Assembly (NCBI RefSeq): GCF_003762925.1
Contig: NZ_RJUK01000001.1
Location: 1,674,001 to 1,738,000 of the forward strand
Direction: 5' to 3'
DNA length: 64,000 bases
From: Marinimicrobium koreense
GTDB lineage: Bacteria > Pseudomonadota > Gammaproteobacteria > Pseudomonadales > Cellvibrionaceae
The notes under the pieces are model-generated. The model was not told the origin of the DNA, did no database searches, and was given only the letters and a program-made list of their open reading frames with translations. Positions within the stretch are counted from its first letter, which is position 1, and the number at the start of each line of letters is the position of its first letter. Made by a program: the position numbers and the translations under genes. Positions 47,969 through 57,902 of the stretch are shown here, in pieces.

Positions 47969-49669
47969 ATGTTACAAAAACTGCTCATCGCGCTCTGCAC
48001 AATTTTTGTGCTCTCCGCCTGTGGCGGGGACCTTGATCTGGGGCCGGACACTCTGCCTAACCAGAACCCCGACAATCCCGAAGAACCGGAAGAGCCAGAA
48101 GAACCCGAGGAGCCTGCTGAACCTCGGATCCTGACATTTGTTCCGTTTAACGAAGCTGCACAGGCCGACGGCTGGGCCAGCCGTTGCGTTGAAACCTGCA
48201 ACGCCACTGCCGAGCTGAGCTGGAATGAGTCCGAGGAAGTCCTCGCCATTGAGCCCGCTTGGGCCAGCGATGAAGACCAGTTGGAAGTTTTCAGCCCCAT
48301 TGATGAAGTCAATGACCTGGAAGGCTCACACATCAGCGCCTGGGTCTTTGTCACCGACGCCTATGTCAGCGATGGCAACCTGGCGGCGCACCTGGTTCTG
48401 GGCAACGCCGCTGGCGGCACCGCCTACAGCCGTGCCTTCGAGGTCGAGGCTGGCTGGAACCGCATCGAGATGTGGGAAATGATGGCCGGTACCGGCGAAA
48501 CCGTCATCGACGATGAAGGCAACGAGTCGGTAGACTATGGCACCTTCCTCACCCACTCCGACGGCTTTGAGCTGCGCAACGTCAACGAATTCGGTGTCGC
48601 CTTTGCCGCCAATGGCAAACCCACCGATGTCGTCGGCCAGCTCTGGTTGGACAACGTGACCGTCACTCCGGCTTCCGGAACCGGCCCGCTGATCGTTGAG
48701 GCGGATGACGAAGCATGGACCGTGATGGACGCGCCCGGCGAAGTGACCGTTCAGCGTGACGGCGAAGGCGGCGTTTACTACGAGCCGACCGCAGCCGATC
48801 AGAAGCTGGTTTATCTGCTGGAAGGTCCGGTGGACCTCGTCGGTCGCAGCTTCGACATGACCTTTACCGTCGACCAGGCGTTCAAAGACTCTGGTGCCGA
48901 TGTCCAGCCCATCATTCAGCAGAATTTCGGCAGCTATACCGGCGAATTCGGCTGCTACGTGGGCAACGGCTCACTGACCGCAGGCGAACCCTATGAAGTG
49001 ACCTGTGCTACCGAAAACGAAGCGTTTGTCGCTGAAGAAGGCCAGAACATCCGTGTCGGCCTGCAGGTGAAAAACGAAGTCGCTGGTCGCGTCACCATCA
49101 ACAGCATGCAGATCAACATTGTTTCCAGCAGCGGCGACTCGGGTCCGTTTACCATCACACCGACTCAGGAAGCCATTGATGCCGGAACTTGGGATGTCGA
49201 CAACTGGCAAGGCCTCGCCGGCGCAGCTGAGCTTTCCTTCGATGCAGGCCAGGGCGCACTGAGTATCGCCCCCAACTGGCAAGTGACCGATCCAGACGAG
49301 CAGTACAGCGAAGGCGAGCGCACCGTCATGTACGTCGCGGGCGAAGGGGAGCTGCCAGATCTTGAAGGCGCGACCGTGGGTGTAGAGCTCTACCTCGGCA
49401 ACTACTACACCACCGAGAACCCGGGCCTGGCACTGCAGATTTTCATCCAGCAGAACAGCGGCAGCTACACCGGCAACTATGGCAGCAACATCGCCGTCGC
49501 CGCGGCCGAAGATCTGGGTGATGGCTGGTACCGGTTCGAGCGGGTCATGACCGGAGTGCCCACTGAGCCTACCGCGCAACGCGTGGGACTGAAGCTGCAG
49601 GGCGCCGGACTTGAAACCCGGGAAGCGGAAGCAGAACCGATTCTGCTGCGTGCCATTACGGTCGAATAA
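47969..49669 (+). CDS. acidic lipoprotein with repeated beta-sandwich modules, unknown function
   Basis: Lipoprotein of 566 aa. The lipobox is LSAC (Cys 18), then a Pro/Glu linker with EEPEEPEEPEEP. Three modules of about 150 residues follow; they share W...LxIxPxW and QQN(F/S)GSYTG segments and look like carbohydrate-binding beta-sandwiches. No catalytic domain was recognised. The protein is strongly acidic. ATG 47969 has TAGAGGG upstream. Its paralogue is the next gene. Surface glycan binding is an inference only. Confidence 0.75.
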   Translation: MLQKLLIALCTIFVLSACGGDLDLGPDTLPNQNPDNPEEPEEPEEPEEPAEPRILTFVPFNEAAQADGWASRCVETCNATAELSWNESEEVLAIEPAWASDEDQLEVFSPIDEVNDLEGSHISAWVFVTDAYVSDGNLAAHLVLGNAAGGTAYSRAFEVEAGWNRIEMWEMMAGTGETVIDDEGNESVDYGTFLTHSDGFELRNVNEFGVAFAANGKPTDVVGQLWLDNVTVTPASGTGPLIVEADDEAWTVMDAPGEVTVQRDGEGGVYYEPTAADQKLVYLLEGPVDLVGRSFDMTFTVDQAFKDSGADVQPIIQQNFGSYTGEFGCYVGNGSLTAGEPYEVTCATENEAFVAEEGQNIRVGLQVKNEVAGRVTINSMQINIVSSSGDSGPFTITPTQEAIDAGTWDVDNWQGLAGAAELSFDAGQGALSIAPNWQVTDPDEQYSEGERTVMYVAGEGELPDLEGATVGVELYLGNYYTTENPGLALQIFIQQNSGSYTGNYGSNIAVAAAEDLGDGWYRFERVMTGVPTEPTAQRVGLKLQGAGLETREAEAEPILLRAITVE

Positions 49670-49694
49670 AAGACCGGCAACACCTGAAGTAAAT

Positions 49695-49730
49695 AAAAAA
49701 CCCGGCTCTGGCTCAGAGTCGGGTTTTTTT
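49695..49730 (+). terminator. intrinsic terminator of lipoprotein 1
   Basis: Stem AAAAAACCCG...CTCTG, loop GCT, CAGAG...CGGG and a run of T, right after the first lipoprotein gene. Confidence 0.9.
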
Positions 49731-49827
49731 TGTTTTTGAGTACTCCCGCCCGCAATACCGACCTTCCCGTATAAAGCGAATTTAGCCTTATAAAAAGTGG
49801 CGTCTAAATAGCAAAAAATTATTGAGA

Positions 49828-49864
49828 CGACTTATAGTCTTTTAGAACATTTGTGTGCTATGTT
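49828..49864 (+). promoter_or_regulatory. shared upstream box of lipoprotein 2
   Basis: Second copy of the 37-bp box, 132 bases before the second lipoprotein start, also ending in TGCTATGTT. The rest of the 327-base gap shows no gene. Confidence 0.7.
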
Positions 49865-49996
49865 TAGTGAACCAGCCTGGGAGTGGCCAGCGTTTTCAGC
49901 GCCGGGTCACGTCGCTATCTGGCTCTGTGAGTGGCCCCTGGCCCCGACAGTCATCAAGCCTCTCACCATTTACAATAACGATAGAGGAACAACACG

Positions 49997-51667
49997 ATGT
50001 TACAGAAATTCATGATTGCACTGTGTGCAGTGTTTGCACTTTCCGCTTGCGGCGGCGACGATCAAGACGATCAGAGCCGTATCGTTCTCAACCCACCGGA
50101 AGACCTTAATGCTGGCGAAGATGAAGAGCCAGAAGAGGAAGAGGAGCCGGAAGAAGAGCCTCCGGTAGAACCCTGGGTGAGCGTGACCTTCGATGCTGAA
50201 ACCGACATCGACTCCTGGGAGGCCGTGTGTGTTAGCGCCGAATGCAACGCCACGACCACTCTCGCCTATAACGCTGACGCTCAGGCCATGGACGTAACGC
50301 CCGACTGGCTTACGGCGGGCGACGAGATCGAAGTGTCCACGCCGATTGATCCGGAAATCGCTGACCTGAGTGGCGGATTTGCCCACCTGAACCTCTTTGT
50401 GCCCGTGAGTCATTCCGGCATGATCGCCCAGGTATTCTTCCAGGATGCGTCCGACCGTAAAGGTTACATCGGGTACACAACGACTACCGCCGGCTGGAAC
50501 ACTTTCTATCTTGAGAGCATCGCCCTTGAAGACTTTGGCTTTGCCAACGAGGGCTTTGACCTGACTGCAATCAACCGGATGGGCGTTCAGATCCAGAGCG
50601 CTGAGGGTTTTCTTGATCTAAATGACACCCTGCATATCGATGATGCCATCATTTCCTCCGAGGCGATTACCGTCGAGGAAAAACCGGTCATGCCAGTGAC
50701 ACTTGAGCCTCTGGCCACCGGTGATGAAAGCTTTACCTTTGACAGCGATGTTCAGGGCTGGAGCAATGACGGCAGCGCCGGTTCTGCGGTAAGCCACGAC
50801 GCGGATGCCGGTGCGCTGGTGATCACCCCTGATTGGGACAACGCCGATGAAGGCGGCAACCGTCCCAAAGCCATGGGCGTAACCACCAACGTAATCAGCA
50901 ACGCGACCGTCCGTATGATTGTCACCCTGACCGAAGCCCAGGTCGAAGGTGGCATGGGTGTGCAGCCCTATATCCAGCAAAACTCAGGCTCCTACACGCA
51001 AGCCTTTGGCCCTATCATTACCGACGGTCTGGTCGCCGGTGACAATCTGGTCACCTACGAAGCCGGCGAACTGGCAGACGCCATGCGTATTGGTGTGCAA
51101 TTGGTCGGTCCCATCACCGAAGGCTTGGGGGACGTAGCGCTCATCAAGCAGGTGGAAGTCGATCTTCCTGGCACCGGTGGTGACGAAGAACCGTCTCTGG
51201 ACCCTCTGACCACTGGCGATGAAAGCTTCACCTTTGCCTCTGGCGTTGAGGGCTGGGGCGTTGACGGTTCCAGCGGTTCATCGGTCAGCCACGACGCCAC
51301 GGCCGAAGCACTGGTCATTGAGCCGGACTGGGCCAATGCCGATGAAGGCGGCAACCGCCCGAAAGCCATGGGGGTTACAACCAATGTCATTACCGGTGCG
51401 ACCGTTCGCTTCGTCGTGACACTGACCCAGGCTCATATCGACGCCGGCCTGCAACTGCAACCCTACGCTCAGCAAAACTCAGGCAGCTACTCACAGGAGT
51501 TCGGAGGCTACATCAGCAGCCTGACGGCGGGTGACAACGAGCTCAGCTATACTGTGCCAGCGAGCTTGGCGGACGCACAGCGGTTTGGCATTCAGCTTAT
51601 TGGCGGCACCACCCCTTCTGGGGAAAACGTTCTGGTCAAACAAGTGGAAGTCGACCTCGCTGAGTAG
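49997..51667 (+). CDS. acidic lipoprotein with tandem modules, paralogue of lipoprotein 1
   Basis: Lipoprotein of 556 aa with the same leader (MLQKFMIALCAVFALSAC, Cys 18) and a Glu/Pro linker (about residues 40-60). Module 1 spans about 60-220; modules 2 (238-391) and 3 (403-556) are near-duplicates: both contain TGDESFTF, GGNRPKAMGVTTNVI and QQNSGSY. The fold is probably a carbohydrate-binding beta-sandwich. No enzyme domain is visible. Function unknown. Confidence 0.75.
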   Translation: MLQKFMIALCAVFALSACGGDDQDDQSRIVLNPPEDLNAGEDEEPEEEEEPEEEPPVEPWVSVTFDAETDIDSWEAVCVSAECNATTTLAYNADAQAMDVTPDWLTAGDEIEVSTPIDPEIADLSGGFAHLNLFVPVSHSGMIAQVFFQDASDRKGYIGYTTTTAGWNTFYLESIALEDFGFANEGFDLTAINRMGVQIQSAEGFLDLNDTLHIDDAIISSEAITVEEKPVMPVTLEPLATGDESFTFDSDVQGWSNDGSAGSAVSHDADAGALVITPDWDNADEGGNRPKAMGVTTNVISNATVRMIVTLTEAQVEGGMGVQPYIQQNSGSYTQAFGPIITDGLVAGDNLVTYEAGELADAMRIGVQLVGPITEGLGDVALIKQVEVDLPGTGGDEEPSLDPLTTGDESFTFASGVEGWGVDGSSGSSVSHDATAEALVIEPDWANADEGGNRPKAMGVTTNVITGATVRFVVTLTQAHIDAGLQLQPYAQQNSGSYSQEFGGYISSLTAGDNELSYTVPASLADAQRFGIQLIGGTTPSGENVLVKQVEVDLAE

Positions 51668-51684
51668 ATCAATTCCTGAACCAC

Positions 51685-51714
51685 AAAAAAACCCGGCCTA
51701 GTGCCGGGTTTTTT
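51685..51714. terminator. intrinsic terminator between lipoprotein 2 and the RND gene
   Basis: A-run, ACCCGGC, loop CTAGT, GCCGGGT, T-run. It can serve both convergent genes. Confidence 0.9.
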
Positions 51715-51734
51715 CGTTTTCATACCGCTACGGC

Positions 51735-54260
51735 TTACTCTTCTTCCTTACCAAATGGGCGAGTCATCAAGATCAACTTGGGCAGCAGCGTCAGCGATCC
51801 CAGAATGGCCGCAAACATGGCCAGCGCGGTCAGCAACCCGAAATAGATGGAAGGAATAAACTCCGACAGCGCCAGTATCGAAAACCCGACGATGATGATC
51901 ACCGCCGTGTAGTACATGGCGCGGCCGATGGATCCGTGGGAAGCGTGCATGGAGTCCACGTAATTCTTCCGCTGCGAAAACTCATTGCGGAAGCGGTACA
52001 GGTAATGAATGGCATGGTCGACACCGACGCCCACCGTAATGGCAGCGATGGTGATGGTCATCATGTCCAGCGGTATACCCGCCAGCCCCATGCCGCCAAG
52101 CACCACCCCCGCCGCCAACATATTGGGCAGGATGGCGATGATGGCAATGGTCAGCGAGTGGAACAGCACCAGGAACATCACCATGATGCCTATGAAGACC
52201 GCCCCCAGGGTCACAATCTGGGAGCTGAACAGGCTCTGCAACATGTTGTTATACAACACCAGCATGCCGGTAAAGCGGATATTGTCTTCCTCAAAGCCCA
52301 GCTCCTGCACCGCATGCGTGCGAATTTTCTCCACCAGTTCGGTGCGTTTGAGTTCCGGGCTGGTTTCCTGGACCCGCAGAGAAATACGGGCCTCGTTGTG
52401 CTCATCCGACAGGTAAGGCTCAATCAGCACCTGTTTGATGTTGTCCGGCAGGGCATTGCGCATCACCCCCAACTCAAAATTATTGAGCCGCCCGCCGTTG
52501 ATATCGGAAGCCACTTCATAGGCGATGGCCAGGGAATTCACCTTGCCGATTTCCGGGAGCGATTCCAGGTACTGGTGCAGCGACTGAACCTGCTCCAGTC
52601 CGGCGCGGGTAAACCAGACGCTGTCGTTGCTGGCCTCTCCCTGGTCGCCTTCGGTGGCAAACGGGTCGTCGCTCTGCGGCGTCGCAAAAGGGTCGGCCTC
52701 CTGCTCCGGTTCGGCGAACGGATCGTCCTCTCCAGCGGCTTCTTCCTCCGGACTCTTGGTAAGAATAATGTCCAGATTGATGGTACCGCCCAGCTGCTTG
52801 TCGATAACCGACATGCCCTGGTAGATCTCGGTATCTTCATGGAAGTAATCGATAAACCGGTTTTCCACCTCCAGGCGTGTGCTGCCATAGGCGCTGACCA
52901 GTGCGGCGGTCAGGGCAATAAAAATCACCAGCGCCCCGTGGCGCTCGGCAAACCGGGAGAAGATCAGAGTGAAGGCCCCGGACTGATCGCCCTTGTCTTT
53001 GGGCTCCCCTTTACGCCATAGCATCAGTCCGGCCGGAATTACCACGAACGCCAGCACGAATGCCACACTCAGACCGATGGTCATCATCCAGCCGAAATCG
53101 ATCACCGGCCGAATATCGCTGACCACCAGAGAGACGAAGGCCACAATGGTGGTCAGGGCCGTATACAGACAGGGCCGTGCCATAAAGCGCACGGTGGTGA
53201 GCACCAGCTCGTCTTTGGATGTCTCGGGCGACTGCCGGTGGAGCTCGCGAAAACGCACAATCAGGTGAATGGTCAGTGCCAGGGTCATGATCAGCAGCAG
53301 GGCGACAAAGTTGGAAGAGATGACGGTCATGCGCCAATCGATCCAACTGAGCCAACCCAGCATCAAGACCACGGAGAGCACACAGGTCGACAGAGGCAGA
53401 ATCACAAAACGCCACTGCCGGAAGATGATGGCCAGCATGGCAATGATGAACACCAGAATGGCACTGCCAAACACCACCAGATCGCTCTTGATGAAGGCGA
53501 TCATGTCCGCCGTGATCATGCTCACGCCACCCAGAAACAACTCGGCCCGGTCTTCGTAGCGACTGAGAATATCCCGAACCTCTTCCACCCGGGCGTGATC
53601 CCGCTCGGTCAGCTCGGTGCGATAGGCCCGAAACTCCTCGCTCACCGCCTCCAGCTCTTGAGCTTCCCCTTCATCGAGTTCACCCTTAGAAGCCTTCGCC
53701 CGCAGGGCATCGCGTTTTCGAGCCAGGTTGAGGTAGCGATTGTTTACCTCGAGGTTCAACTGGATAGCCGTGGTTTCCAGGTCGTCACTGAGCAGCGTGT
53801 CGCGGTAGATGGGGCTGGTCAGAAACTCTTCTTTGGCCGCTTCCCGGTCTACACCGTCGGTCAACAGCGTCCGTGTCGACTCCTGCTGCTCGGACAGCGG
53901 GCGCATCGGGCTGTAGAGCAGGGGCACATCCAGAATCGAGTTGATACTGGCCACGCCGCCCACCTCGGCCAGGTCATCCCGCAGGGCCTTGAGCGTATCG
54001 ATGGACTCGTCGGAAAACATCTCGGCTTCGGGGCTGTAGGTCACCACCAGGAAGTCGCCACTCTGGTACCGCTGGTTGATCTCACGGAAGTAGTCGATTG
54101 ACCGATCATTTTCGAGGGTCAATGAATCTGCCGATGCATCCAGCTTAAGGTTGGGCAGCCCGGCCGCCGCCACCGCGGCAAGCAGAACCACGACCGCCAG
54201 TGCAATGCCGGGGTGGCGCAGAACCGTTGCCCGATACAGGGCATCAAGCATTTTCAGCAT
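51735..54260 (-). CDS. RND superfamily exporter, MMPL/HpnN-like
   Basis: Membrane protein of 841 aa with two repeats of one plus five membrane helices (around 17-35, 255-410, then 440-460 and 675-830). The two large periplasmic loops are typical of MMPL/RND lipid or hydrophobe exporters. The first loop contains a charged helical stretch (about 180-240). The second contains an acidic linker with three DPFA motifs (about 512-536). No membrane-fusion or outer-membrane partner is adjacent. The substrate is unknown. Confidence 0.85.
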   Translation of the reverse strand: MLKMLDALYRATVLRHPGIALAVVVLLAAVAAAGLPNLKLDASADSLTLENDRSIDYFREINQRYQSGDFLVVTYSPEAEMFSDESIDTLKALRDDLAEVGGVASINSILDVPLLYSPMRPLSEQQESTRTLLTDGVDREAAKEEFLTSPIYRDTLLSDDLETTAIQLNLEVNNRYLNLARKRDALRAKASKGELDEGEAQELEAVSEEFRAYRTELTERDHARVEEVRDILSRYEDRAELFLGGVSMITADMIAFIKSDLVVFGSAILVFIIAMLAIIFRQWRFVILPLSTCVLSVVLMLGWLSWIDWRMTVISSNFVALLLIMTLALTIHLIVRFRELHRQSPETSKDELVLTTVRFMARPCLYTALTTIVAFVSLVVSDIRPVIDFGWMMTIGLSVAFVLAFVVIPAGLMLWRKGEPKDKGDQSGAFTLIFSRFAERHGALVIFIALTAALVSAYGSTRLEVENRFIDYFHEDTEIYQGMSVIDKQLGGTINLDIILTKSPEEEAAGEDDPFAEPEQEADPFATPQSDDPFATEGDQGEASNDSVWFTRAGLEQVQSLHQYLESLPEIGKVNSLAIAYEVASDINGGRLNNFELGVMRNALPDNIKQVLIEPYLSDEHNEARISLRVQETSPELKRTELVEKIRTHAVQELGFEEDNIRFTGMLVLYNNMLQSLFSSQIVTLGAVFIGIMVMFLVLFHSLTIAIIAILPNMLAAGVVLGGMGLAGIPLDMMTITIAAITVGVGVDHAIHYLYRFRNEFSQRKNYVDSMHASHGSIGRAMYYTAVIIIVGFSILALSEFIPSIYFGLLTALAMFAAILGSLTLLPKLILMTRPFGKEEE

Positions 54261-54435
54261 AGGTGAACCTTAAAATCCATAGAGGGTCAGGGGCCCACAG
54301 TGTACCCGAAACCGCGGATGCAGGCGGTGCCCGGCCCAACATTCCTTTACCTTCTCCCACCAGATTTGCCAACCGGGTTATGGTAAAGTCAGGAAAACAC
54401 CCGATATAATCGGGCATTGACCGCATTCGCTCGAG

Positions 54436-55281
54436 ATGGAAGAGGTTATGCTCAAGCTCCAGTTCAAGGATCAGCGACAACCCGCCTTCTGGGTGGCGGA
54501 AAAGCTGTACAGTATTGGAAGCGACAGCAACAACCACCTGGTCCTGCCGGATGATGGCATTGCCCCCCTTCAGGCCCGGCTCATCACCACCGCGGACAAA
54601 ATCTTCCTCAAGGACAATAACAGCCCCAGCGGCTGCTTCGTCAACGGCCAGCGCATCACCCAGAAAGAGATTCTGCCCGGCGACGAGATCCGTCTGGGAC
54701 CGGTCGCATTCGATGTTCTGCCCCCCAACGACGCGCCAGACCCCGGAAACAACCCCGCCGACCCCTGGCGTCTGGTCGCCAGCGGCAGTTGGTTGGCCGG
54801 ACAGAGTTATGAGATCCCTCCTGAGGGTACGGTGGTGCTCGGACGCTCCAACCAGTGTGATATCGTCATCCCGGGCACCCACCTGTCCCGACGCCACGTC
54901 GAGCTCAGGGTTCAGGGCGGCAGCCTAAGGGTCAAGGACCTGGGATCGGTGAACGGCACCTACCTCAACGACCGCCCCGTCACCGACGCGCTGGCCCACG
55001 GCGGCGATCAACTGCGCCTCGATGTGTACACCTTCAAAGTGGTCAGCCCGTCCGGTGACCGGGAGCGCACCCGCCTGCGGGCCACCAGCACGGTCAACCG
55101 TCCCCCGGAGCCACGCCCGAAAAAGCCCCTGGACGACAAGCCCCGCCGCTGGAAAACCCGCCCCACCTCGCCGGGGAACCGGCAGGAGCCCACCTATCAG
55201 GAGCGCCGCCAGGAGCTGTGGCTCTGGCTGGTGGTTCTGGCGGCGGCCATGCTCCTGATTGGCGGTTTCTACTGGGTGTGA
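54436..55281 (+). CDS. double FHA-domain membrane protein
   Basis: Protein of 281 aa with two forkhead-associated domains. The second (about 130-195) has the full GRS...SRRH...NGT pattern: VVLGRSNQCDIVI, LSRRHVEL, GSVNGTYLND. The first is more divergent (IGSDSNNHLVLPDD, PSGCFVNG). A basic, Pro-rich linker leads to a single C-terminal membrane helix (about 259-279). FHA domains bind phospho-threonine, but no kinase is nearby. An in-frame ATG at 54448 could be the real start. Confidence 0.85.
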   Translation: MEEVMLKLQFKDQRQPAFWVAEKLYSIGSDSNNHLVLPDDGIAPLQARLITTADKIFLKDNNSPSGCFVNGQRITQKEILPGDEIRLGPVAFDVLPPNDAPDPGNNPADPWRLVASGSWLAGQSYEIPPEGTVVLGRSNQCDIVIPGTHLSRRHVELRVQGGSLRVKDLGSVNGTYLNDRPVTDALAHGGDQLRLDVYTFKVVSPSGDRERTRLRATSTVNRPPEPRPKKPLDDKPRRWKTRPTSPGNRQEPTYQERRQELWLWLVVLAAAMLLIGGFYWV

Positions 55282-55353
55282 GTGGGTCCTCCGGGGAACT
55301 GTGGTAAAATCCCGCCGCTTTTTCATTCATTGAACCAGTAGGATCATCAACCC

Positions 55354-55887
55354 ATGAGCTTTGACAAGGTAGCTTCCGGCAAAAACCTGCCCGACGACAT
55401 CAACGTCATCATCGAAATTCCGATGAACGGCGAGCCCATCAAGTACGAAGTGGATAAGGACAGCGGCGCGATTTTCGTGGACCGCCTGCTGGGCACCTCC
55501 ATGCACTACCCCTGTAACTACGGCTACGTGCCCCACACCCTGTGCGGCGATGGCGATCCGGTGGATGTGCTGGTGGTATTCCCCCACGCCCTGCCCGCCG
55601 GCTCGGTCATTCGCTGCCGCCCGATTGGCGTGCTCAAAATGACCGACGAATCCGGGGAAGACGCGAAGGTCCTGGCCGTGCCGATCGACAAGGTCACGCC
55701 GATCTACAGCCAGGTGAAAGAAGCTCAGGATCTGCCCGAGCTGACCCTGAATCAGATCAGCCACTTCTTTGAGCATTACAAGGATCTGGAAAAAGGCAAG
55801 TGGGTCAAGATTGATGGCTGGGCCAACGCCGAAGCGGCTCGCCAGGAAATTCTGGACTCCGTGGAACTGTACAAGAAAGAGGGCTAA
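55354..55887 (+). CDS. ppa: inorganic pyrophosphatase, family I
   Basis: Soluble pyrophosphatase of 177 aa. The signature [10 protein letters not shown] carries the catalytic Asp residues, with [15 protein letters not shown] at the substrate site. An extended -10 (TGGTAAAAT) ends at 55310. The stop codon overlaps the stop of the opposite-strand gene. Confidence 0.97.
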   Translation: MSFDKVASGKNLPDDINVIIEIPMNGEPIKYEVDKDSGAIFVDRLLGTSMHYPCNYGYVPHTLCGDGDPVDVLVVFPHALPAGSVIRCRPIGVLKMTDESGEDAKVLAVPIDKVTPIYSQVKEAQDLPELTLNQISHFFEHYKDLEKGKWVKIDGWANAEAARQEILDSVELYKKEG

Positions 55888-56606
55888 CCCTCTCCTTCCA
55901 GTCGCAGACCGCTGATATCGGGCGCCACAGGCGCCCGATCTCGTTTCAGCTCCCCCATATCGGCACCCACCGGCGCCACCTCAAAGTGGGGAGCCGCCAC
56001 CGGTGGCGGTTCGGGCGCACGCTCCTCGGCCCGGAGCAGTTCGGCGCCAACGTCCGCCAGACCCCAATCGTCCGGCTCCACCGCCATCAGGGGCAGATCG
56101 GCCCGCTCATGCTCCGGGAGCAAATCCTCTCCGGGCTCGGCCAGTTCAAACGTTGGTATCGGCACGTCCTTCACCTCGCCCGAGGCCCTTTCGCTGGCAT
56201 CCAACAGAAGCCCCTGTGCCGGGCGGAGGCTCAGCCCGCTGATATCCACCGACACGGGAGTCAGGCGCGGTCGCTCAGAGGGCTTCAGCAATGGCCCTAC
56301 CGGCGCGAGGCTCAGACCTGGTGCAGCCGGGCGCTGGGGACGGCTGGGCCCGGCGCCCCTATCCGCCTCGGCACGGGCCGGCATGAGTTCAACCAGTGCA
56401 CCGGCCTTTTGCAGGACCTGTTGGTACTTCTGCGCCGTGGCCCGATCCAGCCGCCGCTTGACCGCCACCGGCCGGCCGGTGAACAGCCGCTCAATGGTCG
56501 CCGCATCGGCCTTGAACAGCTGCTGCAGACGCTCCTTGACCTTTGCCAGAGGCTGCCCGAGGACGATGTCCCCCCGAAAAATCAGATCGTACCGCTCATC
56601 TGCCAT
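55884..56606 (-). CDS. hypothetical protein with N-terminal basic fold and Pro-rich tail
   Basis: Protein of 240 aa, not recognised as a named family. The first 75 residues ([20 protein letters not shown] ... [15 protein letters not shown]) resemble a small domain seen at the N-terminus of various proteobacterial membrane or hypothetical proteins. The rest is low complexity and repeats a DISGLxLxP or APVGxxL-like phrase, probably disordered. The gene ends inside ppa by four bases, tail to tail. Confidence 0.7.
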   Translation of the reverse strand: MADERYDLIFRGDIVLGQPLAKVKERLQQLFKADAATIERLFTGRPVAVKRRLDRATAQKYQQVLQKAGALVELMPARAEADRGAGPSRPQRPAAPGLSLAPVGPLLKPSERPRLTPVSVDISGLSLRPAQGLLLDASERASGEVKDVPIPTFELAEPGEDLLPEHERADLPLMAVEPDDWGLADVGAELLRAEERAPEPPPVAAPHFEVAPVGADMGELKRDRAPVAPDISGLRLEGEG

Positions 56607-56802
56607 GCCAGGCTCCGTCAGGTGAAAACCGCGGTGTTATAGAGTAATACCATACCCTGATCTTAATCAGCCCTATGCTCACTCGCAATATAAACCCGCT
56701 CTTTTAGTGACAAAACAGTCTCTGATAATGCTGGCGGCTGATCAATATTCGGCCAATACTGAAGGTCCGGATTTTGATTCGGACAACCTTGGAGGGTAGC
56801 TT

Positions 56803-57051
56803 ATGAATGCCTATTCACGTCCACAGCTGGTGTCCCAAGGCCAGTTGAAGCAGGCCGATGAGGTTCGGCGGAAAGTGGAGCAGGATATCGCCTTCCTTTG
56901 CGACCGCATTGCCGCCCTGGAAGCTCAATCGCGCCCCAACCGGCCGGTGATTGAGACCTACCGGACCATGCTAGCGAGCCGCCAATCCGTTCTCAAATGG
57001 TTGCAGGATGGGGAGCTCCGGCACCAGGCACCACGCGCCCGCGCCCTCTAG
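56803..57051 (+). CDS. small helical hypothetical protein
   Basis: Protein of 82 aa with a good ribosome site (TTGGAGGG) before the ATG. It is predicted mostly coiled-coil (QADEVRRKVEQDIAFLCDRIAALEAQ). No family recognised. Its stop abuts the cysE stop directly. Confidence 0.65.
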   Translation: MNAYSRPQLVSQGQLKQADEVRRKVEQDIAFLCDRIAALEAQSRPNRPVIETYRTMLASRQSVLKWLQDGELRHQAPRARAL

Positions 57052-57855
57052 TCAGTCTGAATCGGTCCCATTCAAACCCTGATCCATATCCCTGGCGGGC
57101 ACGTCTCCTTTTGGGTGACCCACTACTCGTGCCGGCACGCCAGCGACCGTGGTATGGGGTGGCACGGGATGAAGTACCACACTTCCGGCACCGATCTTCG
57201 CACAATCGCCGATATCGATATTTCCCAGAATTTTGGCACCGGTACTGATAAGCACACCCCGCCCCACTTTGGGGTGCCGATCGCCACTGAGCCGCCCGGC
57301 ACCGCCCAAGGTGACCGAGTGCAACATGGAGACATCATTGCCAATGACGGCCGTCTCTCCAATCACTACCCCAGTAGCGTGATCAATCATGATGCCACTG
57401 CCGATGCGGGCCCCCGGATGGATGTCCACGCCAAACGCCTCAGAGATCTGATTCTGTAGATACAGCGCCAGGCCCCGCCGTCCCTTCAGCCAGAGGTGGT
57501 GAGCAAACCGGTAGGACTGCAGCGCATGAAACCCTTTGAAGAACAGAAAGGGCGTGGAGTATTTCTCGCAGGCCGGATCCCGTTCACAGTGCGCGTAAAT
57601 ATCAGCTCGCATGGCCGATTCGATCTCCGGCGATTCGGCCATCGCCGCTTCAAACACTTCCCGGATCATCATCGCCGGGACCGCCTGGCTATCGAGTTTA
57701 TTGGCCAGATGGAAGCTCATGGCACTGGCAAAACTGTCGTGATTGAGCAGGGTGGCGTGATAAAAACTCGCCAGCGCCGGCTCCTCCTCGGAAGCCGCCT
57801 GGGCTTCTCGCCGAATCGAGTGCCAGAGTTCATCGGTAAGCGGGGTCAAGGGCAA
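57052..57855 (-). CDS. cysE: serine O-acetyltransferase
   Basis: First step of cysteine synthesis, 267 aa. An N-terminal helical domain is followed by a left-handed beta-helix with IHPGARIGSGIMIDHATGVV and GDRHPKVGRGVLI. The C-terminal tail ends in Asp residues rather than the usual Ile that inserts into CysK, so the CysK complex is uncertain. Confidence 0.95.
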   Translation of the reverse strand: MPLTPLTDELWHSIRREAQAASEEEPALASFYHATLLNHDSFASAMSFHLANKLDSQAVPAMMIREVFEAAMAESPEIESAMRADIYAHCERDPACEKYSTPFLFFKGFHALQSYRFAHHLWLKGRRGLALYLQNQISEAFGVDIHPGARIGSGIMIDHATGVVIGETAVIGNDVSMLHSVTLGGAGRLSGDRHPKVGRGVLISTGAKILGNIDIGDCAKIGAGSVVLHPVPPHTTVAGVPARVVGHPKGDVPARDMDQGLNGTDSD

Positions 57856-57902
57856 AGTGTGTTCTCCTGAGTTCGCCGTATGCGGTCTGTTGTCACGACG
57901 CC

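Noticed and set aside
51936-53021. Open frame of 361 codons opposite the RND exporter
   Set aside because: Antisense shadow with His/Gln-rich composition.
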